From: Megalopta genalis
Lineage: Eukaryota; Arthropoda; Insecta; Hymenoptera; Halictidae
Length of the DNA: 64,000 nucleotides
Reading direction: 5' to 3'
Assembly (NCBI RefSeq): GCF_051020955.1
Contig: NC_135014.1
Location: 39,760,742-39,824,741, forward strand
The translations under genes and the position numbers were made by a program. Positions 48,801-60,800 of this stretch are shown piece by piece; position 1 is the first letter of the stretch, and each line of letters begins with the position of its first letter. The notes beneath the pieces are model-generated. The model had not been told where the DNA came from and ran no database searches. It worked only from the letters and a program-made list of their open reading frames with translations.

Positions 48801-51800
48801 TTTTATTTTCGTACATATTAAATAAGTTTAAAAAAAACGGCTCAAAATATTCTGGGACTCTTGTTTCGACATATTCGTCAGATAGTACATTTTGATACTA
48901 TGAGGATTGTCTTGCGAAAAGTTGCCAACAATATACAGGGTGTCCCAAAATTATTGTTCAAGCGGAAAATGAGGGTTTCTCAAGGTCATTTGAAGTAACT
49001 TTTTCCTTAGCGAAAATGGAATCCGCGGCTTCGTTTACGAGTTATCAACGAAATACAATGGCCAATGAGAGGAGAAATTAACTGGCAGGAGGCGGCCGAG
49101 TCAATGAGCGGAACTGGGCTTCGACCGCTCGTTAGCTTGGCCGCTTCGTGCCAGCTGATCTCGGGTCTCTTATTGGTCGCTAATTTTCGTTGATAACTCA
49201 TCAACGAAGTCACGGATTGCATTTTCGCTAAGGAAAAAGTTACTTCAAATGATCTCAGAAATCCCTCATTTTTCGCTTGTATAATAATTCACTTATAGAA
49301 ACATGAGATTTGATTATTCGATAAAAAATAAACAAGAACTTTTTTATGAAATCGTATAATTTTTTATGCAGATCGATGCATCTTTGTACTTTCTTTAATA
49401 AGTTATCAAGGCATTTTGGCCGCGAAAATTGATTAGCTTAGAAGTTATGATTTTTGTCCTGGATGCTCATATAAGCGCCACATTGTACGTCGTGTCCTAA
49501 GAGTCATTCCGCCCCATCGATTCCGGGGACCATCTACGATCGAGGAGCGGTAAGTTGGACTTCATTTATTTTCGCGAAGTGGCTCGAAAGCATACGTGTG
49601 TGTGCGAATTAGATTCAGTGGAACATTTTTAGTTTCGTGAACACCGAGGCACTTCTCGCCTTGCACTGCCGTTCCGTTTCTACGTGGAAAACGTTTGATG
49701 AGATTTCACGCCGCGTATCGCAACGTTCGTAAGTTTTCCCCAGGGATACTCTGTTGCGAGAAGAATTGCAACGACCGTCAATTTCGTAAATTTTGGCGAG
49801 CTCCAAGAATTCCTATCTGTTTCGCGACCAATGTCATTCCGATAAATTTCGAAGATCTCGGGAATTCTTGAAACGTTGGCGGATGCATCGTCTATCTTCC
49901 CGACGACTGTTATACGACTGTTTCGTCTCGCGTCAATAACTAATTCAGCAGTCGGATTGTAATTACGCTGAACACCTGTGTCTTGCGATCTCTCGTCTCG
50001 TGACGATTTCTTGTAAGGTACCGCGTTGCTGTACCGTCGCAACTCGAATTGGTTTCGTATTGTGAGAATACAGTGGCCCACAAAAGTGCTCGTATACCTT
50101 TTAAACCGCAATAACCTTTTTAAACCTGAACTAAGTGACTTGAATTTTCTTTAGATGATAGCAGGACTAGTCTACTAGACGATGGCCAACATGTTCTCTT
50201 CAAATTTTGCTATGACTTGGAATGACAAAAAAAAATAAAAACTCTCGTTTTTAACTTTTTTATCTGAGTCTATAACGGAAATTTAAAAAATGCCACTCGT
50301 AGATCTTGATAACCATGCATGCTGAACATTTTTTTGAAATCAATTGACGTTGTTACGAGTTACAACAAATTAAAGATGGCAAAAATCTCAGTTTTATTAC
50401 GATTTTAACCAAAAACTGGAAAAAATCTGCAGTTTTTTAAATCTTTCAACGCCTGTAGCTCGACTCTGGGTTAACCGATATAAGTTACCCAGGTCTACGA
50501 AAGGCATTTTTTAAATTCTTGTTATAGGTTCTGATGAAAAAGTTAAAAAACGAGAGTTTCTTATTTCTGTTGTTATCCCAAGTAATAGCAAAATTAAAGA
50601 AAGGCATTTTAGTTATTGTGCAGTAAACTAATCCTTCTCTCATCTAGAAGAATTCAAATCATTTAATTGGGTTTTGAAAAAGTTATTACGTTTTAGAAGG
50701 TGTACAAACACTTTTGTGGGCCACTGTAGCCGTCTGACAGTGGCTCTAGTACGACTCGAGCCTCGAGACTCCGCAGCACAGCTCGGCAACACGCGGAAGG
50801 GTAAGAGGCCCAGCGGGTCCCGTAGGTACGAGACTACAGAGCAACTGTCGAGAGTTTTACTCTCACTCAGATCGACACTCGAAAGGCCTTAGAATCCCGG
50901 AGTCGCTTCTACCCGCGTTTTACTACTAGCGGAAAAGGGGCGACGTCACAGTGAACAAAAATCAATGTGCTATCAGTGGTTTTTTCTTATCAAATTTATG
51001 ACATAACTATCATTTTTGGTCTCTAGAAAAAAAAACAAGGAATTTATAGAAAAGAAAATCCTAAATGCTTTCATACCTGAAAGTATTGCATTTCTCTATC
51101 TCTTGACTCGGTTTCGTGGTCAATGGACATTTCCTTCGTGACACTATTCTACCAGTTTCATCATCCTTGCAGACTATCATCTTCTGACGTGTTCCACCGC
51201 CACAGCTTGCCGAACAAAAGCTCCAACCGCCGAATAGCCAAACGTATCTGTCCTTCGCGTTCCTGTCGTCCCGATTTAAAAAATATTGCAGGGAGACTGC
51301 CACAGAGATTCCTTGCTCTATGATGCTCTCTGACACCACAATCTATTCGAACACGAATAATACAATATAAAATTTAAGAGAACTCCATTTCTAAATCACG
51401 TGCCATTCGAAGTATTCAAATTTCAGTTGCGAATTCTCAAATTCTAACATTCATGTTCGAATTTCCTCAATAGTTTTTAACAATCCGCGCCTCATTTTTT
51501 TTACATTAATATTTACCACTTGCACTATAACAACAACTGCGATTTACTAAATATTCCTAAATCTACTAGATACGAATGTTATCAATTTCTTTTAAATTGA
51601 AACAAAATTTGATTTCACTGTTATCAAAGTCTTTGAAAGAAAGCAAACGAAGACGTATAAGAAACAAAAATTGCCTGGTTCTATCATATAAGTGCTAATC
51701 AACGCAGTTGATTAATGCTGATTCGATAAATAAAATGAATTAATACTTTCTTAAAACTTGACGAAAATACAAAAGAGTATAAATGAATACAAAGTCACTC

Positions 51801-54800
51801 AACGCATGCAATGCATACGAAGAAATATATCTTACTAAAATCACGACGTCTTCGAAAGCAGCACCATGCGCCGTGACGAAGTAGGTGTTATTGTCGTGCT
51901 TTCGAATTCGATACGCAGCGCCTTGCAGAATCGTTAAATCCCGCTTGCGGGAAGTTAAATTTTCCAGCACGTTCCGCCTTCTCCGTCCATCGCCCACCAC
52001 AATAGTCAAGTTTTCCTCATCGAAATACGAACCGTCTAATAGCGTGATATTCACGAACAAATTGTGAGCTTCTCGCGGTATAATAGCGATTCGGGTCACA
52101 TCTGGAACAGGCGCACAATTCAATTGTTAATATTTTCATACGAAAGGATCCGACATATCGAGGGACGATAGCATTTATTGTCTAAACAAGTGTTTTAATG
52201 TTACTTCGTTGAAGTGCTCGATGTATAATAAAAAAATGTATGTATGTATGTATGCATGTATATTCGATGTATAATAAATTCACAGAAAGTAAATTGACAA
52301 TTGATATTCACGGTGTCGGCGTATTTTAGTTTTGTATTGGGTGTTTCATTGATCGCGATTCAGCTGTGCATGTGTAACGCGGAATCTCTAAAAATACATT
52401 TCCAAAGGTCAACATCCAACAGGAACTTGTGCCTTCAAATAAACAGTGCCAATACATCTGCTGGAACATAAGCGTTGTGGTAAAAATGCAAACATTTCCG
52501 TAAGTAAATTTGTAATAAATGTATTAATATACAAAGTATAAGAACAAGCATTTTTAAAATGCTGCAAGAAAATTTCCCAAATAAATATTTTAAAACGAGG
52601 AGTGAATAAATGGAATAGTGTATAATATTGTTGTTTAAACTACAAGTTTTCCTACGTATAAAATGCCAAAAGAAATAAGACATGAAATTTCTGTTTTATG
52701 CGGCTGAGATAAATACGACACCATGTACAGGATGATGCATGTGTCAGTAATATTGAACATTTTTTGGTTAATGTTGGGAAATTATGTTGGAGAGCAAAGA
52801 TGATTGATTCGACGCAGACTACAAAACTGCGCGTACATTATGCAACAGAGTTATTTTCTTTAAATAGAAGCCATCCTTCTATTTTCTACAAATTCAAATT
52901 CTTTCGTTATTTCGTGTAGATAAGTATTGGGATGTTATGAATGGAAAATGACTAGTTTTTAATAACATTTCATCTTAAATATTGTCCAGATTTTCAGGTG
53001 AAAAACAAGGAAATTATAAATATCTCGCATTCAATAATTTCAATAAAATTGAAGTTAAAATATTTGAAACTAACCTTTCTTCGATTATAACAAAGGATAG
53101 AGTAATGAGAGAATTTAGCCTAAAGCAAAAAAGAGAGCTTCCTTTTTTTAAATTAGCATTAAAACTGCAAGATGCACATGTACCGTTGTGTTCGTGAAAA
53201 TAATATTATCGTAGAGGACATAGTCCTCTACTTTTTTAATACGATGAATTAGAAATTGTTAAATGTTACAGTAACATAAATCACCATATACAGGGTGTCT
53301 TGTTCTTCTTACTTGCATTTTCAAACAAATGCATGCCAAAAAATATTTTCGTAATGACGTCAGCTGTTTGTCTCTGCATTCATCTTTTCCTAACTTTAAT
53401 AGTAAATGTATCGAGTCAGTCAAAAAGACTGATTTCACATTGTTTCTTTCAAAATTATTGACATTATAATAACACTTCCGCAGAAAACAATTGAATGAAT
53501 TTCTTCAATCAAGCACATATATTGGATAAATGACCAAAAGTAACAATTAATTGTCATTCTTATATATATGAAGCAACACGCGTTAATTATTTTTGGAATT
53601 TAGGTTAAGCGTTATCCATCGAAAATACATGGCTTTATGCACCTATATGAATCGTCCTGTAGAACGACGCATACGAAACTGTAAAAGATTATTTATTTTC
53701 TACCAATTTGTGAGCTGCAGATATAGGTTGTCTCATCATAACTATACTATGGTGCGAAAACTAGAGGAAAAACGAAGACCCGGAGTCTCATTCCTCGAAG
53801 CGGCCTGGGCTAACAACTAATCACTTTTCTCCCTCTTCCTCTCAACATTCCAGCCCTATAAACTGATTAGGGGTGTTCGTTCTCCCGAGCTTTCTGACTT
53901 TGACGAGAACTTGGTCGGCACTTCTAATAACTCAATTTGAGCGGTGACTTGACTGACCTCGACGAAGCCTTCGCTGAAATTTGCTGATGACATTCTCGCA
54001 GGTGGAATTGTCTCCGTCGCATACGCCACACAGGTCCATCGATTTCGTCGATCCAAAGACACTGTCGCATCCGAGCTTATGGCACTCGCCCTGCGAATAA
54101 TATTTCGCTCCTCAAAATTGTGTGCTGAATTGCACACGGTGATCGATTCGAGCATAAATTGTCCGTATGAAATTACGCGGGACTTACAAGAGCAAAATTC
54201 AAAGTCAATGTTACCGTTTTCATTTGCAAAGTCCAATTATCGCGATAAAATTACGCGTAACTTATAATTTCATTTTCAACTTTCGTTTAATTTACCTGTA
54301 ATAAGTTGCTAAAAGTGGACTTAATTCTCTTCCTTTCGTTGGATCACTTATACCTTAGACGAGATAAAAATAATATGCATAACTTTCTAATGTTCTAAGG
54401 TTAAAATCACCTGTATGCAAATGTCTGTGGATCCATAAGCGCAAGGTGTACCGTCAATCACGTTTTCTCTCACAAAAAACAGCTCCCCTGTCTCTTTACT
54501 TCTGCAAATCAATTGGCACTTCAAGTTCTCTTTGTCAGATTCGTAAGGCAGCCAAGTATTAAAGTTGTTCAACCGAATTTTCTCGTGGTGCACGATAGTG
54601 TCAAGTTTGGAACACTGTTGGGCTCTGAGGTCGACCGGCGCGGAACATTTTGGTAGATCGCAGAGTTTGCAGTTTTCGCTTGGACCTGAACAGTATTTTC
54701 CGCCGTAGGCTGGCCTTCGCAGAAAAAATCGAAAACTGAGAGCAATACCTCGGTTGTCTTCCCCGAGAAAAATATATTAGAGCAAACAAAGAAATCTTTG

Positions 54801-57800
54801 CTCTAAAGTATCTCGTATTGCGTTAACAAACCATAAATAAAAAATAAACCATGAATTAAAAATTATTAACGTAAATGTATGTGTGTCAATAATTATTTCA
54901 AAATGCATGGCATTGATCATTTGGTTTTCCTAACTATACAAAATCTGTTCTAATTAATATACAGGATGTTACATTAAGAACTAGTATTTGAATAACACTG
55001 TTATTTTTGGCACATGAAGAAACTTTAATGAAAATATTTCACAGTTAATAAAATTTAAATATCTTCCAAACTTCTAACTTTTTTGACAAACATGGTTCAA
55101 TACTTTTTAAAATAGAAAACGTAGAGCTGCATGATTTAATATATAGAAAAATATATGATTCTATTTTTAAAAAGTGGAAGTGACCTTGAGATCTCTGAAA
55201 CTTCACCAATCGCAAACAATTTATTGCTGCCATATTATAGAGCTCTTTATACTGAAATAATTCTGTTAATAAAGTTTCTTCATGTCTCCAAAATATTCAA
55301 GTATATTCAAGTATGATATTCAACGACATTCAAGCACGATATAACAGTATTCAAGTACCAATTTTTACTAGGCCACCTTGTATAGGGTGAGATAAAATTA
55401 GGTTGCGTTGTATCTAAAACTTGATTACAACTACAAGAAAGTTATAATCGGAAAAGTTGAATGAAATTTGAAAATTTAACAACGTAGTATATACCTGCCA
55501 AGTGCAAATGCATTTAAAATCCGAACAATCGATAGTATTTCATAAAAGGAGTAATAATAATCAGTGTACAGGGCAATTGAACCACATCATTCTGTATACT
55601 AATGTTAATAATATTAATTTAATCGCTTCGAGAATATTGATATGTTTAATATATTGATAAGATGTTAGTGCATCTAAAGTGAAGTAATCACAGTTACCGA
55701 TGCATTTACTTGCAAAAATATTAGCATGAATGTAATTCTTTATCCTTTGCACCCATCCTTAGTTACCGTCAAGCAAATGTTTAAATACTAAGTTAGTATT
55801 ACTAACAGCGGTTTGTTACATTTTCGTGTTCGGCATTGCACTCCAATTCCACAGGTCCTCGAGCATTTTTCCCACGTTTTCCATGGACTCCAGCCACCAT
55901 CTCGAGGTTTGTTCAATGTCATTCCAAAGTCAAAAGTCCGCCTTTTCGACGATTGACATCGACCGTTTATACACCACTAAAATGACCGCGGAGAGACTCA
56001 AATAATAAATTGTTCGCTGCGGCATTCTGTGACAAGAGATCATCAATTTTTCATGTTATACTAAAAGATTTAGTTTACCTTCGAAGCACCGCACAGTGTG
56101 CCTTCTAACGGCGGTCCTTTCTTGGTCTTACAGGTTTCGGAAATATTCCTATTACCGCACCATAAATGCGAACATGGCTCCACAACATCGAAACTTTTGC
56201 AAAGTTCATAACTAAATGCGCGCAAAATGTACGAGGTTATATTTCATACTGTGAGAAACATAAGCGATCGTAGAATATGGCATAACATAATAAAAAATAG
56301 GTGCGTTCTAATTGTATTGTTCATGTTTGTTTAAAAGTAATGGATCATGCAGATATTACAGCTGTTTTTGCTTTTATAATGTATAATTAATACTAAAATA
56401 TTGGAAACTACGGTAATTGACTTTAATGTTTCGAATTTTGTCTGATAGATACGACTGACAGTGAGTAAGTAATATTGTTTTCTTGATTATGTATTATGTA
56501 TATAATATAGGAACTAAACATTTTTGTTTCATTTGAATGTTTATGGTGTTATCTGTAGTATATACTAAGCAACATCAGAACATCTTTATGTTCAATACGC
56601 GTTTAATATATTCACATCGATAAACTTTTCCAAAAATTATTAGAACATTTTCTTAGAGGAAACATGTTTATAATTTTATGTGAAGATTTAGTGTCAAAGT
56701 CGTGTAGTAAAATTCGAAACAAATCTTTAGAGAGCAATAAAATAAACACTGACATAACATCATTTTCATAGATATAAATATTAGAATACAGTATAATATA
56801 TAAATATTAATATATACATAAAATATGTTAAAATTAATGTATACATAAAATATGTTAAAATTTCTGCAATATGAAAAATTGCATAAATAATATAAACATC
56901 TGTATATGCATCTGCAGTCAATTAAAATTATATATTTTACAGCATTGGGCGTCGTGTATACATAAACTCCTCATTTTAGTAATGATAGTATAAGAGTTTG
57001 AAATAAACACAGCACATTTTGTTAAAGCATAAACTTTACTATTTATTGCACTAGTTGAAAATAATAAAAAAAAAACGTACCCTTCACCGAATTCCACTCG
57101 GCATTGCTCGTCCATCGTAAAAGTTTCGCGAATGGAAGCCTTCAAAGGAGTGGAACTGCCATATGTTGGTTTGTTTAATAAACAGGACCACCGTCTGCAA
57201 GCATTTACTTGAAAAATAAGTCCCGGAATAAAAATATATCATTCGAGCCAAATTATTTCCTCACCTAACCCTTCGATGGAATTCCTTTTTCGAACAGGCG
57301 GACCAATAAAACTGATGGAATGTTGCAGCTACCATAGGCGCCATCACACTTCCCCGCAAACCTTCTTCGCTGCAAGTGTTTCCAGTCGACTCGTCGCCAT
57401 CGTGGCTTAATCCTAGACTATGAGAAACATCTTTGTACATCGCTCAAACCAAACGAAATTCTTCCATGATGCTCAAGGTGCAGGATTCGTGAAAAACGCA
57501 CCGGATATTTTCATTGTAACGCAAAAAACGATTTTGATCTTTTATAGCTCTGTGTAACTTTGAAGTCACGTGTACCGATTTATCATTCCGTTTTAATGTA
57601 ACTTTACTTTTAGCTATAATGTAGTAAAAGTATTTTTTGTTCTGTTGTTCCTCTTTTATCATCAAGAAGATTTTGTATCTTAATATTCAGATCTTACTTC
57701 ATACAACAGAGCAAATTCATTTTTATATCTAGGGGTTGATTTTCAGTAGTTTTAAGATACAGAAATTGCTTTAAACCCATAGAAACAATACGGGCTGTAG

Positions 57801-60800
57801 AGGGTTAACATTAAACGTACGTATCAGTCAAAATGACCGGTTCCAGATTTTTTGTTTTAATATTGTTGTAGGAAATGATTCAATAAATTTCTTAATTCAA
57901 GCATACGTAGTATTAACAATAGTAAGAATAATTAAGAAAGATCAGTTTTGTAATTCTTATAAAGGAACACACGCCAGATATCTTTTATACTCGGTAGATT
58001 TAACGTTAAAAGGTTTTACGAAACGATGTGCAAATGACGTTTCTTACTGTTGATCCTAACATTGCAATAAATTGATTTTCTTCTGAATTTCAAAAATTCA
58101 TATAGTTATTCTACCAATGTATCAGTCATTTTAGTGGTCTTTTCTCAAGATAATTATATCTAATATATAATGATTAATTCTTAATCTAATTTGTCTAATA
58201 TCTTAACATTAAATCAACCGAGTTCTAAAAGTGACTGATGTATAGTGCTTTATAAGAACGATAAGTATAAGAATTTAATGAGACCTTTCGCAATTTTTAT
58301 TATATTATATTATGTTATAACTATAATATTTATTATAGTTATTCAATCGTTTCCTATGACAGAGTCTTCATATTTTTAATAATTTAAAAATAAAAACTTT
58401 AAAGGCACAGTTTACATTTTTAAAGGCACAGTAAGTTTAGTGTCAATGTAGTTATTTGACTGTGGATCTTTATGCATTTATGGGGCATGAAGATTTCTCA
58501 AATGCAAGAAAACGTGTAAATTAACAAGGTCTGATAGCATTTATATTTTCTATTTTCAGTGAGTAATTTTTTAGTTGACGAAGGAGACTTTTCCAATTTT
58601 TATAAAATGACTTATGAAAATGAGAATCTGCATAATGATTCGTAGACTTGTAATTATATCATATTTGAAGTCAGTTGAAATGAAAATTCCACGTTTAAAT
58701 TAATTTTGAGACTTTTTGAGTTCCCGGTGAACTTACATATGCGCCATTTCGTGAGCAATGATGAAGGCACTGGTCAAACCTTCGTCTCTATTTAGGGCAC
58801 AGGACCGTGCAGGGTTGCATACTCCAGAAACAGGTGCATAGCCAGAGGGGCCACCGATGTCTAAGCGCGTCAGCCATATTGCAACGTCATGATGCACGGT
58901 CGCCGATGTTAACATTTTCTTATTCCATTTATTAACATTTTCGAGAGAACGTCTGGAGTCACCTCGACGAACCTGCCACATTGATAAGAACATTACAACA
59001 TGCATACATTAACATTTTAAACACCCGATCTAATGCACTTCAAGTCTTCTCGTTAGAAACGAATCTAAATGCTAATTTGTAAAATCAACTGTTACTTTGA
59101 ATAGCGAACGCTGAAACTTTCAAATTGACTATAAATTTTTAGATAGAAGCTAGTACTTTGTCTGTATATTATATTCAGCTATTCTGCGAAATTCTGACGT
59201 TCTAATTCAATTCTTACTGAATGTATTCAGAGTACATATAATTACTAGACTGTGGATTTTATACATTTGTGATAAAATCGAGCAGATGAAATAACGAATA
59301 ATAATAATAATAATATTTAAAAAATTTAAAGATATTGCTATATTTAGTCTTAACCTGTCAAAATTATTAAGAGCATATATATATTTTTATTTAATTCCTA
59401 TTTCTTCCAATTAATGCGGACAATTGCGTTTGCATAAAAATCCACTATCTAATTATAACAATGAAGTAAAAGCAGAACACTATAAAAACAGATAAATAAT
59501 CATAATAAATATTGTGTGATCTACTTTCTAATTTATTTCGATTTTCGTATGTTTCACTAAGATCTATAAAAAGATAACGCGTTTCGGGAATACCTTACAA
59601 AATATGTTGCAAAAATTGGAAAATGAAATTGTAAATAATCCTAAGGATAGTTATATTGTTGTCGGAAAGGTCCGCCGTTTATTCGCGCGTTTATGCGATC
59701 GAATACAATCGAGATCTTAACAAATGAACTCCCGTATCTTGGACTTTAGATGAAAAAATGTTTGTATAATGAAGTCCCGTTTGAAATTATAAAATTGGAA
59801 GATACATTGTTTCGCTTACCAAACTGTCCCTCTTTTCTGCGTACAAAATCATTCGCACAATTACTAGTATCATATTTGATTCAAGCGATGGATCCATATA
59901 GATAGCACTGACCTAAAATCAGAATTTTTGTTTAATCGCTTTTGCAATCTCTACACTTCACAAAATGGATTCCAATATGAGAGTACATAATCGCACTAAT
60001 TATCGAGCTTCGCGCAAGTAGCTCCTACAAACATCTTCAATGAACGATAAAGTTGTATGTTTTCGTACAATGTTTAAAAGTGCCAAAATATATTGCTGCG
60101 TTCGTTCTCCGTGAAAGTCTATTATGGAATAATCAGCAGCTATTCCAAGTTCTAGCCAACGAGTCGACGAATCCCTGATGATCATTTTCCTTCCTGGGAA
60201 CACATGAACATTTTCATTTCAACGTCGAATTTAAATTTCGATGATCAAAAAATTCAACTTTACATTGGAAATTGAAAATAAAATTTAAAGATATAGCTTC
60301 AGTAAACAAATTGAAAATCAAATATTATAATTAATATTTTGGCAAGAATTATATTCAAGTTGAGTTTTAATTGCTCTAAGCAAAGTTTAAATAAAATAGT
60401 AAGTTTGTATATCATTTCTGATCGATGACACTTGAGATTCGACTTTTCAATAGAAATTAATCAACTGTAGTAGATAAAAATGAAAAACTGTGGATGTCGA
60501 ACTCATTATTTAATTAATCGTTTTGTTTCGTCGAGTTCAACTCTAATTATTTTTCAATTTCTAATTCCGCCGTTGACATTGAAATTTTCCTCACTCGGTA
60601 TTCTGTTCCTCTGCCACGATGGACCGCCAAAGTAACTGATATCTTCCGAGTTTTCGTCGACTTCTATTATTGTGTCATTATATTCTGTCGTCACCTCCTC
60701 TTTCTCATCGTATAAAACTAATTTCTCAGCTTCTGGATAATCCACGTCAAACACATCGCCTGACAAATTATAGAATTCTGGAGTGTAGTGATCCGCCGAA

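Noticed and set aside
49680..50111. Minus-strand 143-codon frame near the 50,071 element
   Set aside because: Its start lies inside the transposon terminal repeat and the rest has no domain or splice links.
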